Origin: Bemisia tabaci
Taxonomy: Eukaryota > Arthropoda > Insecta > Hemiptera > Aleyrodidae
DNA: 64,000 nucleotides
Assembly (NCBI RefSeq): GCF_918797505.1
Contig: NC_092795.1
Location: 31,421,131 to 31,485,130 of the forward strand
Reading direction: 5' to 3'
Within the stretch, counting starts at the first letter, position 1. Each line of letters starts with the position of its first letter. The translations under genes and the position numbers were made by a program. Under the pieces are notes generated by a model. That model worked only from the letters and a program-made list of their open reading frames with translations, had not been told where the DNA came from and did no database searches. Below, piece after piece: positions 49,901 to 60,352 of the stretch.

Positions 49901-51501
49901 GCAAATTTTACTAAAAAAAAATGCTACTTTAACCACCCCCGTGGTTGAATTAGTTTACAATGTGGTTAAATTAGTTTACACTGTGGTTAAAGTAGCATTT
50001 TTTTTGTTGTAAAATCTGCGTTGAAACATTGCACTTACTGTTTTTAGCAGTTGAATTGTTGAATCAGCAATTTTTTTTTCCGTGTGCAACTGACCGATTC
50101 GACCGAGACCTCAGTTAGTCAATCCTATGACGTGAGAGCGTATCTAAATTTCCACTTGAGCCCTGCGGGCTGATTATTGAAATTGACAGACAAAGCGATA
50201 GACAAAGAAGACTTATATTAGGGAGTATGGAGCGATCTTAATGGTTACAGTGGGTGCTTTCTATGGACTGAGGGAGAAAATTATGGACTGATTGTAAGAA
50301 TAGGGTCTCTCGTGGGTTGCCGTTAGTTAGTCTGTTATCTACCTCCTTTGTCCATTGCAACCACCCGCTTGCACCGATAGAATCCTTCCGTACCCCTTTT
50401 GTCTTCTATGTCTGTAGCTTTGTCTATCAATTTCAACAGGGTGTCTAGTTTTCTTTTCAGTTTGGAAAATCCGGATGAAATCCTGATTTTTGACTGCTAA
50501 ATCCTCACTTCATAATTTTTCCAAATACTGATTTTTTGCGGAGAAAAATTGGCGAACGTAACTTCACAAAAATAGCTCGATAAAAAAATCTGATCGGACG
50601 GCCGACTTTTCTCAAATCCTGATTTTACGACCGATTTTTCCTCGAATCCTGATAAAATCGGGATTAAATCCTGATAGATTCGGGAAAATCCTGATGCTCG
50701 ACACCCTGTAATCGGCCCGCTGGGCTTTGCAAGACTCCAGCTTTCCGGGGCTCGAGTGAAAATAAGGATGCGCCCTCGCGTCAGCGGAGTGAGGAGTCGA
50801 GCTAGCGATTTGGTCCACTGAAAAACAATTATCGGCGTTTTTACCACGGTCCGTTGGTACCTTTACCATCTCACTTATTTTACCAATTATTGGTAATTTT
50901 ACCAAGATAGACAGGTAAGCTTGCCTAAAAACCGGTACTTTTACTGTTTTTTTCAGGTAAGAATACCACTTCGATTGGTAATCAATCCCCGGTAACTTTG
51001 CCATTTTATCTCGGTAATTCTACCACAGTCGATAAAAAATATTGGCGTTTTTACCAAGGTCCAGTAAAATTACCGAGAAAGTTCGATAATTTTATCAAGA
51101 TTTCTCGGTAAAATTACCAATTCCATAAATGGTAATTTTACCAATAAAAAACTGGGATCAAATAGAACCCTGAATTATTGGTACTTTTACCCTTTTCTTA
51201 GTAAATACACCCAGATTTTTTTTTCAGTGGGGATGCGCCCTCGCGTCAGCGGAGTGAGGAGTCGAGCTAGCGATTTGGTCGTTTCAGGAAAAGCATCTGC
51301 TCACGTAAAAATAAAAATGTTTCCTGGTGAGAGTATTACCTTGACATGGAACGCGCAGATTCCGTTGCGAACGGCGTTCTCGTCGGACTGCCATTGGTGG
51401 GGTTTGCTCGCTTCAGGCATGTGGCTATCCTTTCGACGTCGAAAACTATCCCTGAAACTCCGACGGATTCGCTCCATCCTCCGCGGCGATCCCCGCCCGC
51501 T
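40925..51501 (-). CDS. numb: Numb, PTB-domain endocytic adaptor and Notch antagonist
   Basis: Membrane-associated cell-fate determinant: binds cargo through its PTB domain, links to endocytic proteins and restrains Notch in asymmetric division. Coding exons leftwards: 51477-51340, 49017-48946, 48469-48392, 47440-47300, 46532-46277, 45137-44829, 42459-42338, 41733-41640 and 41130-40925; all phases match, 471 aa. The first exon has a further 24 bases of 5' UTR (51501-51478) after a T-rich acceptor. The N-terminus [17 protein letters not shown] is basic, with aPKC-like serine sites. The PTB domain is about residues 26-170 ([71 protein letters not shown]). Three more aPKC-like sites follow ([24 protein letters not shown]). 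Two NPF motifs for EH-domain proteins are at 431-433 and 450-452. The 41640 donor (CCAG|GTTCGC) is weak, so that junction is the least certain. Identification is firm. Confidence 0.95.
42850..44495. mobile_element. Giant inverted repeat (arms ~0.63 kb) in a numb intron
   Basis: The left arm, about 42850-43485, starts ATGAAAGGACCCTACAACAA. The right arm, about 43866-44495, ends TTGTTGTAGGGTCCTTTCAT. The arms pair almost base for base over their length, including CTAACCCCCAGGGAAAAGGG, GACGCGGCGCGCGGGAACCT and CGCGCCCCGGATTGCCTGCA; only scattered mismatches are seen. The spacer of about 380 bp has no coding capacity I recognise. It sits between numb exons at 44829 and 42459. No clear target duplication. 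It may be a foldback transposon or an inverted segmental duplication. Confidence 0.9.
45830..46198. mobile_element. TIR element in numb intron, exact 9-bp target duplication
   Basis: Starts CAAGGTACACTCTACTACAT, continuing GTATGGACAAATGG; the right end is the inverted form CCATACCTGTAGTGGAATGT then ACCTTG. Flanked on both sides by ACAAGTTTG (45821-45829 and 46199-46207). 369 bp, no transposase. A 9-bp duplication fits a Mutator-like source, by inference. Confidence 0.88.
49072..49088. repeat. G17 homopolymer upstream of a numb acceptor
   Basis: Seventeen guanines on the plus strand. In the numb transcript this is C17, ending about 55 bases before the acceptor of the exon at 49017, close to where the branch point should lie. 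Confidence 0.95.
49260..49560. repeat. Imperfect direct repeat in numb intron 1
   Basis: GCAAGCAATTATTACTGCCC then CACTCACATTGC (first copy, about 49297-49335) recurs as GCGAGCAACTATTACTGCTC and GCTCACATTGC (about 49460-49497). Both are followed by ATATTGAAGGC(A/G)AACTG and end AGAAACAATG(T/C)GAGTG. Period roughly 160 bp. Confidence 0.7.
49838..50082. mobile_element. Foldback MITE, 245 bp, in numb intron 1
   Basis: CGGAAAAAAAAATTGCTGAT on the left is inverted by ATCAGCAATTTTTTTTTCCG on the right. Pairing continues over about 110 bases per arm (CAATTGCTAAAAACAGTGAG; AATGCTACTTTAACCAC). TGTG flanks both sides (49834-49837, 50083-50086), a possible 4-bp duplication. Confidence 0.8.
50165..50720. 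mobile_element. TIR element, family B, split by a nested insertion
   Basis: Left end GCGGGCTGATTATTGAAATT. The right end is broken into CTATCAATTTCAA (ending 50436) and TAATCGGCCCGC (50709-50720), which rejoin into the exact inverted form once 50437-50708 is removed. The outer element is thus older than the inner one. Sister copies at 15850 and 57860. Confidence 0.8.
50437..50708. mobile_element. TIR element, family C (CAGGGTGTCTAG ends), nested copy
   Basis: Begins CAGGGTGTCTAGTTTTC and ends CTCGACACCCTG. The interior is rich in AATCCTGATTTT-like repeats and contains GCGGAGAAAAATT and ATAGCTCGATAAAAAAATC, shared with the copy at 51693. Inserted in the family B element with no target duplication. 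Confidence 0.8.
50766..51280. mobile_element. TIR element, family E, flanked by a 50-bp direct repeat
   Basis: The element (50816-51229) starts CACTGAAAAACAATTATCGG and ends TTTTTTTTTCAGTG, so it has short inverted ends. The interior is a mesh of TTACC/GGTAA motifs. It is bracketed by two identical 50-bp direct repeats (50766-50815 and 51231-51280) starting GGATGCGCCCTCGCGTCAGC and ending CTAGCGATTTGGTC. Second copy of the element, without such flanks, at 58550-58969. Lies in numb intron 1, just downstream of the first coding exon. Confidence 0.85.
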
Positions 51502-51692
51502 CTGAAAAAAAGAAGAAAAAACGACATCAAATTTCTGAACGAAAAACCACAGGAAGTGAAACAAATATGACAGAAAACAAATGAGAAACGCATCAGAGTT
51601 TTATGAAAAACAAGATAATAGGTCTTGGGTCACTTTTTTATTCATTTTTTGGAAAGTTCGGAGTGAACTAAGCTCAGAGGAATTGGCCAGAT

Positions 51693-52160
51693 CAGGGTGT
51701 CTAGTTTTTTTTTGTTTTTTTTTTTTTTTTCATTTTGGGATATAAGACCTAGTGGAATCCTGATTTTCCCTGATTTTTCACTGCTAAGTAAATCCTGATT
51801 TCATAAGTTTTCCAAATCCTGATCAAATCCTGATTTTTTTGCGGAGAAAAATTAAGCAAATGTGACTTCACAAAAATAGCTCGATAAAAAAATCCGATCG
51901 GACGGCGGACTTTCCTCAAATCCTGATTTCATAAGTTTTCCAAATCCTGATCAAATCCTGATTTTTTGCGGAGAAAAATTAAGCAAATGTGACTTCACAA
52001 AAATAGCTCGATAAAAAAATCCGATCGGACGGCGGACTTTCCTCAAATCCTGATTTTAGGTACGACCGATGTTTCCTCAAATCCCGATGAACTCAGGATT
52101 GAATCCTGATTAATCTCAAATCCTGAAAGAATCGGGAAAATCCTGATGCTAGACACCCTG
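51693..52160. mobile_element. TIR element, family C, with internal tandem duplication
   Basis: Starts CAGGGTGTCTAGTTTTT and ends GCTAGACACCCTG. A segment of about 127 bp is present twice in a row (about 51800-51926 and 51927-52052), nearly identical, each containing AAGCAAATGTGACTTCAC and CCGATCGGACGGCGGAC. Flanks GAT and CAC show no target duplication. Confidence 0.85.
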
Positions 52161-53046
52161 CACGTTGTTTCAGAACCCCTGATTGAAATGAGACCTCGTA
52201 TAGAAAATACTAAAAATGTAACCCGTTGAAACGCTGATGAGGTAGTCAGGCGTGGGAAAAGGCGTTTGCTGATCAGCTGAACTGATCTGCAAAGTCAGGC
52301 ATCGCCTGCTCCGCCAACTCGACGGTCAGCTTTTGATTGGTTGCATTTTTATTAGTTTCATCTCCTTTCAGGAATGATTCTTTGAAATTTTTAGTTTTTC
52401 AGGAAATTTTACAACCCTGCAGATATTTCATTCCACTGATCCATACGTCGTTTCCTGGACGAAGGAGAGAGGCTCTCTTCTGGGGTTGCAAAATTCACTG
52501 AAACGCTCCGATGTATTGCACAGAATATAACTGAAGGCTTTGTGTCAAAAATTGTCCTAATTATTGTACATATGTAATGAGGAGAAAACCCACAGAAATT
52601 TTCAGTTAACAAAGCCTGAAATTCTCCTCGTAAGAATACAATTTACGAAAGGAAATTTTGCAACGCTGAAATGGAACCACGTTTTTTCGTCTGGAAAACG
52701 ACGGAAACAAAACCAGCGGATAGGGAAATGGAAGTTCGTTCGTGCTATTTACTCACGGCGGTGAGACACTTCTCTAGCTGAGAGTGACTAACGAAATTAG
52801 AATGGCAAGCATTTCAGCTCTAATACGGTCTATTAGATCCGAGAAATGCGCGGGGGAATCAGAGCGGTTGAGCGAACCAAGCAGATCCGGAAACAGACGG
52901 ATTACATTAAAGATTACCGACTAACCCGCGGCGAAAGTAATCCGGCCATGAGAAAATTTACACAATTAAAAGTGTAATAACGCCGCGCCGCGCTGCGGAG
53001 CGTTGGAGCGGATTAAACTTCCAGGAGATGGAAACTTACCATCAAT

Positions 53047-53860
53047 ACTCCCGCTATAAGCAAAAAACGCCATATCAGGATTCGAATGTTGTCAAATTCC
53101 TCTCAGAAAATATTTATTTTCGAAGAAGTTACGAATATTTCTCCGTGAAATTTTTAGACCTTTTGGATCAAATTTTGAGCGGAATCCTCTGAAAAATTGG
53201 AGAAGAAATCTGCCGTGATAGCGAAGAGAGCCGCAAGTGCAAAAATGAAGTTTTGAGAAAACGGGCTCAGAAGCTTCTGACAAGATCATTTTATTGAAAG
53301 AAGCCTCCGTTCTTTGTCAAATTGCCACTAATCGTCCAAAGACTCCTAGAAATCGTATGGATGACTAAAAATCGACCGATTTTATTTCCATTACATAAAA
53401 AGGGTATTTTTCATTTTCATGCTAGGTTATTGTTAGGCAAGACAACCGTAAGTGCTATCTTCTGCATGCTTTCGTGGTTGCGTTTTGGACGCACAACAAA
53501 CACATTTTCAGGTTAGAAATTGGCAGAAGAGGGCGGCACTTTTATGGAAAGCACTGTTTTCATTGGCTCTCATGCATCTACGCCTGTCTTGAAAAAAAAA
53601 CTGTGTCATTTTTTGTGCACTTACGGCTTTTACATACGTCTCCTTTTCATTAAATTAGGATGAATTTTGCTGTTTAAGCCGTCTCAGTAATTTCATCTAA
53701 AAGAGTTTAGACGAATTTTGAAGAAAACTCGATTTCGAAAATTTTGCACTTACGGCTCTCTTCGCTATCACGGCAGAAATGTTCTCAGATTTTCCTGAAA
53801 ATTCGTGATTTTTCGAGGGAAATGTGGCAACGCCTGATGGCTCATACGGCAGAATGGTGA
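53047..53860. mobile_element. TIR element, family D, interrupted by a nested element
   Basis: The left part has AAAAAACGCCATATCAGGAT then GTTGTCAAATTCC. The right part has GGCAACGCCTGATGGCTCAT then ACGGCAG. They are the two ends of a family D element, separated by the insertion at 53210-53776. Confidence 0.65.
53210..53776. mobile_element. Nested TIR element, 567 bp, AAAT target duplication
   Basis: CTGCCGTGATAGCGAAGAGA continues GCCGCAAGTGCAAAA. It is inverted at the right end by TTTTGCACTTACGGCTC and TCTTCGCTATCACGGCAG. AAAT flanks both sides (53206-53209, 53777-53780). It interrupts a family D element. No transposase. Confidence 0.8.
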
Positions 53861-54085
53861 ATTGGTGAATAACCGCGTCGCAGACTTGGCCCTCCCCCCG
53901 GTATACAGACAGGGTCGGCGTGCCATCGTCATCGTTAGTTATCCTATCAGCAGAGGAGAATAATTTAAGCTATGCGTTACCGTAGATCAAATGCTTCCAG
54001 CTAAACGCAGCAATGTGCATAAATAATTTACCGACAAGCTAATCTAGGACGCAAAAAATCTATTTTCTTTTCTCTCTACGATAAA

Positions 54086-54338
54086 TGGATTGCATTTTGC
54101 ATAAAGGAACCAGGAGCATTACAATATTGCTAAGATTGTGCAGCTCCTTTTGTCTTGGAGGGAAGACCTGATTATCTCTAAACAGTTTCTATTTAACTCG
54201 CTAAAAACTGTAAATTCAGGACAAAAATTACCATGTCATATTTCTTCAGGATATAAATCGTTGTATTGCAATGGGCGGAGTTGCACAATCTTAGCAAAAT
54301 TGCAATGCTCCTGGTTCCTTTTTGCAAAATGGAATCCA
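54086..54338. mobile_element. Foldback MITE, 253 bp
   Basis: TGGATTGCATTTTGCATAAA, GGAACCAGGAGCATTACAAT and GCTAAGATTGTGCA on the left pair with TGCACAATCTTAGC, ATTGCAATGCTCCTGGTTCC and TTTGCAAAATGGAATCCA on the right. The spacer includes no ORF of note. Confidence 0.8.
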
Positions 54339-54959
54339 AATATTCTATATTTTAGGGTACTTTATATGGTAGCAACGATTGATAATCACGATTAGAGACA
54401 CAGATTTTGACATGACATGACGACATGACGTCATGACTATTGAGCTTGATTTCGTGAATGATATCGATACAGTCTAATGTCCATATCGTCCAACAAATTG
54501 CGGTGGTACTAAAATATTTTAGTAGACAACTCCTAACACTTTTTTTAACACCAATCGGGATTTTCGGGGGCTATAGACGCTGTTAGTGCAACGGCATAGT
54601 CGGTATCGATTGTGTCGAATTACGTTCAAACAATGAAACATAACCTCATATTGACCGTGCTCCCATTCGGCCATTCCATGTCCGTCAAAAGTTCCGGGAT
54701 TCGAAACTTTTTTGTTACAATTTCTCCCACTCCATAACCGTCAAATTTTTTTTTCCAAAGTTCCAAGAAAGTTGCGGAAAATGCAGAAGATCCGGAACAT
54801 TCCGAGAATTTCAAAAGTTCCGGGGAAAAATTTGGGAAATCTAAAAAATTCAGGTAGGTAAATCTCCAAAGATCCGGAATTCGGAACTAGTTTTGGGAAA
54901 CGGGAGCACTGACTCCAGCACCGAATTTCAATCCTCGATTTGAAAAAAGTGCACTGCTC

Positions 54960-55330
54960 CGTTATTAGCAGCGGGGTATACGGGTTCCCAGGAGACATCT
55001 GGTGATAAGCCCTGGTGGCATATGGTCGATGGATTTGCGAGTGGCGGGGCTCGGAGGCGGGAGGCGAGAGGATGCGAAGGACACCGAGATTCGAGTGGGT
55101 CCCGGGTCCCGAGGCGAGAAGCAGACGAGGATAATGAGAGGATGCGGATTGCGGAGCCCCGAGGCGGAAGATGCTTCAGGCGCCGAACCAAGGATGAGGA
55201 TGCTATCGTCGCTATCAAGAGGCGTCGCGACGCCGACGCGCGCGCGCCGCTTGGCGTCACGTCAACACGTGCCCGTTGCGTTGGGGTCGCGTGTCCGCCT
55301 GCGCCTGCGCCTCGACGCCAAATCGTGCGC
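54960..55330. other. GC-rich, CpG-rich island
   Basis: GC-rich DNA with many CpG (GCGTCGCGACGCCGACGCGC) and no stop codons in several frames on both strands, as expected from composition alone. No domain is recognisable. Could be a promoter or non-coding 5' exon of numb, or an old repeat. Confidence 0.4.
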
Positions 55331-55756
55331 CAAGCTCGCTATGCTCAAAGGGATTGAGGTCTTGATGATTTTTTCGGGAGACTCTTGATAACGAGATTAG
55401 ATTATAACACAAGAAAAACAAGACTTGAAAGTTGAAAAATGTTATAGAGGGAAGTTTTAAGTTTTGTTGACGTCGTGATCGTTGACACCGTGATCATCTT
55501 TCATAAGAGTCAGAATTTTTTTATTTTTGGATGATCATGGAGTCAACAAAAACTTAGAAAAACTGTTTTTTGACACCGTAATCGTTGACACCATGCTACG
55601 TAATCAGACTCTTTAGGGTGCTCGAGAGAAAAGTTCGAAATTCGAATTCGAAGCGAATGATATTTGCCATGTTCGAGGTCTTGCTCATTTTTTCGGGAGA
55701 CTCTTTAGGATATTCGAAAAAAAAAAATACGAAATACGGGGAAGGTCCCGAGGGTG

Positions 55757-56037
55757 TCTACTAAAACAGGCCAGCCAAAAATCAGTACTTTTACAGAACT
55801 CGTTCAGTATATTCCCAAGAAATTCGGTGCCTCTTCAATAGACGAATTCAGTGCTCTTTTAGTACCTCCGATTAACAAAATTCGAAAAATTTCAATAATT
55901 TGAATTTCTCGCTCGCATTACGTCGAAAGTGACAAAAAATTCCGGACCTACTTGCGGAATTTCTGCCCTTTTTCAGTACTTCCGGACCGCCCTTAATCAG
56001 TACTTTTCCTGGACTTTCCGGAAATTCCGGACTTAGG
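55757..56037. mobile_element. TIR element, family F, right end lost
   Basis: GGGTGTCTACTAAAACAGGC then CAGCCAAAAATCAGTACTTT on the left; the right side reaches TTCCGGAAATTCCGGACTT but lacks the terminal AGACACCCTG. Complete relatives lie at 62402-62685 and 63351-63632. Confidence 0.65.
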
Positions 56038-57174
56038 GATATCCCGCTTTCCCCTGAATCTGAAATTTTCTTATTCCTTGACTTTCTCTGACCTTCGAAC
56101 GAAATGTCCACCGTTCTTTCTTCAAACAAGCTGACTTTCGTTAAACTTTGAATAAAATTTCCTTTCTAAGAGATCAAATTATGGAAAAAGTAATTCAGTG
56201 GTTTGGTTAGAAAATTACAAGCCTTAAAAATGACCCGAAAGGGTAAACAGTTGAAAGATCAGTGATAAGTGGAGGTGTTAGAAATTCCCTATTTTTCCCC
56301 GCAAGTTCTCTGGCTTTTTCCGGTCGTCACAAATTCCCTGACTTTCCGTGATTTTCACGGTTTTCCAGACCGCCGTGGATATTCAAGAGGAACGAACTTA
56401 CATAGTAAAAAGGAATCAAGTAAATGATAAAAAGCGATAATACTTGAAAGCGCTATTAAAGAGAGGATGCAGATATGTCTTAGCTTTCTTTTATATCGAA
56501 TTGGCTTTTCTATTAAATAAACCCCACCTCTCTTGATTTTTTATTTATTTATTTATTTTTTTTCAAAAGAAAGGCAAAAAAGTGCACTGCTTTAGAAATG
56601 TCTTGGCTAAAATCATATTTTTGACCTTCCTACGAAGTAAGATTATTTTCCACAAGAGAGGAAAATTTAAGGCTAAGTATTTGTAAGATTGCGACTAATT
56701 TTAGCTACACCCTTATCGCTACTTAAAGGTGACTTCGTGGAAACTTCAGATTGCTGCACCTCGTCTGTGCGGGGGAACTAGCTTCAAACTTCGCCCGAAG
56801 TCGTTCTGTCAACGGGATACGGTCAGGTTGACGAACAAGTTTTTGTACAGTTGAAACTAAGTAATTCGACGAAGCCAGAAATGAAGGGGGCAAGGGTGCT
56901 CACGATGGTCACCGAATCGAGATTTTTCCGAAGAGGAATAAAAATTAGGTAGGTCAACCCACTCGATATTTTCTTCCGGATAACTTGAGCCTTAGTGATC
57001 CAATCAACGGACTACATTTTGAACGGTTGCGGTGAGGTGTTAACGGAAATCACACCGTTTCTGACCGCGATAGGGTGCAACCCAATTCAAGGTGTCGATC
57101 GATTCTCTGGACTTACTAGCGTGAGCGGTCACTATTAAGCACTATTCGGGGTCAAATGCATCGCTTGAAGGAAA

Positions 57175-57189
57175 CCCCCCCCCCCCCCC
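57175..57189. repeat. C15 homopolymer
   Basis: Fifteen cytosines after GGAAA, followed by ATTCCATTCCATTCC. Confidence 0.95.
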
Positions 57190-57859
57190 ATTCCATTCCA
57201 TTCCTCTTTTTTGTCGCTACGCTGACATTTTGACCAGCATTACGTTGCTGAGATCCGAGTGCGAAGACGGGTAAGAATCGTGAAAGGTGCTTTCTGAACT
57301 TTCTCCGTCGAAGGAAGTTGTCTTTATAAAGACTCGCGTTATCTGATGGGCTTCTGGAGGACAAAAATTCCTGATTCATCGTTCAATTTTAACCGTTCTT
57401 AGGTTTCTTATACTTTTTTTCAGATTGACCGATTAAATCGTCTGATAATTTCTGGTCTTTAAATGTTACACTCTGCAGAAAATTCGGCAAATAACTAGGT
57501 GCAAAAAAATACGGATGGACAGATTAGAGACACAAATCTGTAGTTTTAAATTAAATTACCGGTTCATCAGAAACACCATTGATTCTTGGCTTATTGGTAG
57601 ACAATGCGAGGCCTTTTTCTACTACAGCAGAGGCAGATATTCGAATGTTTTGAAAAAAAGTTAGAAGAACTATTCTCTCCGTGCTGATTGTGAGATGCGC
57701 CCACCCTAGAAACACTGTCTTCCGTAGAAAACTAAATTCCTGAAAATTTGGCGGTTATGCCCTCCTTCAAATATACGCGGTTCAACTCCTGCAGTATGCA
57801 GTAAAAACAGTACCAGTCCTGACAGCAGCAAGCATGTTCCGGAGAAAGATATCTCTCCT

Positions 57860-58132
57860 GCGGGCGGATTTTTGAAATTGATAGACAAAGCAATAGACAA
57901 AGAAGACAAAAAGGATTTGGAGGGATCCTATTGGTAGAAGCGGATGGTTGCAATGGACAAAGGACGTAGGTAATAGACTAACTAACGGCAACCCACGAGA
58001 GACCCGACAGTTAGTCTGTCATTTTTCCCCTTAGTCTATGAGAACCACCCATTTCAACCATTAGGATTGCTTTGTACCCCCTATGTCTTCTTTGTCTGTA
58101 GCTTTGTCTATCAATCTCAATAATCGGTCCGC
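57860..58132. mobile_element. TIR element, family B, intact copy (273 bp)
   Basis: Starts GCGGGCGGATTTTTGAAATT and continues GATAGACAAAGCAATAGAC; ends CTATCAATCTCAATAATCGG and TCCGC. Uninterrupted equivalent of the element at 50165. Confidence 0.8.
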
Positions 58133-58549
58133 TGATATTATGTGCGACATCCTCAGAGAATGAGAATTTATCTGTCCGATGAGTGATTACCCTGTTTCCG
58201 ATAATGATAGCTTCATCGATAACTGGGATTTCTCTCGGTGATGTGGCAATCGGGTGGCACCCTGTCCTGTCTTGTCGCACGCATGACCAAAGTGACGTAA
58301 CCCACTCTACTCGTCCGCTCCCGCTGCCCGTTGCGCCCCATTATTCCCACAGGATCTTCAACCTTCGCACGCCGCACAATAGGACGAGCCATCGGGAGAA
58401 ATCGGACAAGAAATTTTTTACTAGAGCTTCAAATTTCCACGGCTGTTTTGTCGCATTATTTTAAGGAGTGTTCCGGACGATTCGCCGAAGGCAATGGGTT
58501 TGTGGCACCCGAGAGATACAGCCGTGGGAATAAACTTCGTAGCGGTACC

Positions 58550-58969
58550 CTGAAAAAAATTCTCGGCGTTTTTACCAAGGTCCGTTGGTACCTTTACCAT
58601 CTCACTTTTTTTTACCAATTATTGGTAATTTTACTAAGACAGACTGGTAAGCTTACCTAAAAACCGGTTTTTTTACTGTTTTTTCAGGTAAGAATACCAC
58701 TTTTATTGGTAATCAATTCCCGGTAACTTTGTCATTTTATCTCGGTAATTCTACCACAGTCGATACAAAATATTGGCGTTTTTACCAAGGTCCAGTAAAA
58801 TTACCGAGAAAGTTCAATAATTTTACCGAGATTTCTCGGTAAAATTACAAATTCCATAAATGGTAATTTTATCAAGAAAAAACTGGGATCAAATAGAACC
58901 CTGAATTCTTGGTAATTTTACCTTTTTCTTAGTAAATACACCGAGATTTTTTTTCAGTGCATCGTGATT
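58550..58969. mobile_element. TIR element, family E, second copy
   Basis: From CCCTGAAAAAAATTCTCGGC to GATTTTTTTTCAGTG. It aligns along its whole length with 50816-51229, including GGTCCGTTGGTACCTTTACC and GGGATCAAATAGAACCCTGA, with scattered differences. No 50-bp direct repeat at its borders. Confidence 0.85.
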
Positions 58970-59289
58970 TTTGGGTCATTTCACCCTTGATAAGTCTCTT
59001 TGCGCGGCAGCATGTCTCAAGTGCAACGAACCAATTTTACGAGCACAATGGAACTACTCTTCAAGGTCTACGTGTTACATTAACGAGGACATGGGCTTTT
59101 GAAGTTTCCACAGTATATCTGACCCCTCCCGCCGGCGCAAACTGGCTATCTATTTGGCAAACTGGCAACACTTTTCCTTTCCTTTAAATCCATTAAAAAC
59201 ATCGATTCAGGTGAGACAAGATTTCTCACCGAGAATCGATTATTTAACATACATTTCGATGGAGGGAAAACAGTGTTGCAACCTAACGA

Positions 59290-59420
59290 GAGTTGGCACT
59301 GTCTCCCGTTGACGCGCACCACTGTGCGCCCCGCCCGGCGCCTGCGTCTTATCAGCGCGCGGTGCGCCCTGCACTCTGCACTTGACACGCATCCTTATTA
59401 ACGGCGTTATGGCGTTATGT
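59290..59420. other. GC-rich patch
   Basis: A short GC- and CpG-rich stretch (CGCCCCGCCCGGCGCCTGCG, CAGCGCGCGGTGCGCCCTGC) between repeats. No coding signal is accepted; possible regulatory DNA. Confidence 0.3.
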
Positions 59421-59572
59421 GTGTCACTTGCAGCGTGCAGGCGTGCACTTACGCCCGTCTGCCGAATTAACGCAGTTGCCACGTTGTGAGGGGAATCCGG
59501 GGAAAGAAGGAGTTTGGTGGTCGAGACGAAGAGACGGCGAGTGCGGTTTCCATCGGACGAGTCGTAATATAA

Positions 59573-59817
59573 CGTGCTAAGGAAGAACGCCGAATAAACA
59601 TTCAAGAGTCGCCAAATTTCCCTCGATACAATGATTATTTTTGAAGGAAGCCATAAATATTTTTCCTTGAAATTTTCAGGAACTTTCAGTGAAATTTCGA
59701 ACAAAATTATCTAGAAAATTGGAGGAAAAATATTTACAAAATTTCCCGAAAAATCGTGATTTACCAAAGAAAATTTGGCAACGCCTGAGGGCTTATATGG
59801 CGTTCTTCCTTAGCATG
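59573..59817. mobile_element. TIR element, family D
   Basis: CGTGCTAAGGAAGAACGCCG on the left, GGCGTTCTTCCTTAGCATGG on the right; inner GAGTCGCCAAATTTCC and GAAAATTTGGCAACGCCTGA pair as in the other copies. Confidence 0.8.
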
Positions 59818-60352
59818 GCGGTAGCTGGTCTGGTCTTCAGGCCTCGATAGACTATCACATTCCGAATCCATTCCGATCGAGGTTATTTTCATCGATTTTA
59901 GTATAATCCGAAAATTCAGCGTTATCCTGCTGTGAGAACTTTGAAAATTGAAAATACTTGTATTAAAACTGAAAACTTCAAAACAGCCGGAAACTGTGTC
60001 ATTTTGTCGATCACGCGTTCAGGTAGGTATCTAAAAAGTTTGGCGACGAAAGTCGATCCATCGACTTATTTCCATCAGACATACTATAAAACCACTTAAT
60101 TCTCGTGGCGAACAATGACAACGTAGCTTGACAATTCACCTTTCACTAGCCACCAGTCGATGGCTCCGATTTAGGAGATAAACATTTGGTCCAAATAATG
60201 AACATTCTCCAACAATTTAACACCTAAAAAGAAAATTTAATTCTGCCGGGGATAGAAAAACGGTCATTACATTGGAAGGAGGGCGACCGAACATCGGACG
60301 GTTCGGACATGGACATTATTCGTGGGGCAACGGTGAATTCGTTAGTTCATCT

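Noticed and set aside
54928..55388. Long open frames on both strands in the GC-rich island
   Set aside because: GC-rich DNA has few stop codons; several frames are open at once, and none shows a domain or splice support.
57706..57991. Three overlapping minus-strand frames
   Set aside because: They overlap the left end of the family B element at 57860 and share no recognisable domain.
59240..59704. 154-codon minus-strand frame
   Set aside because: It spans a GC-rich patch and half of a family D element; no domain and no splice support.
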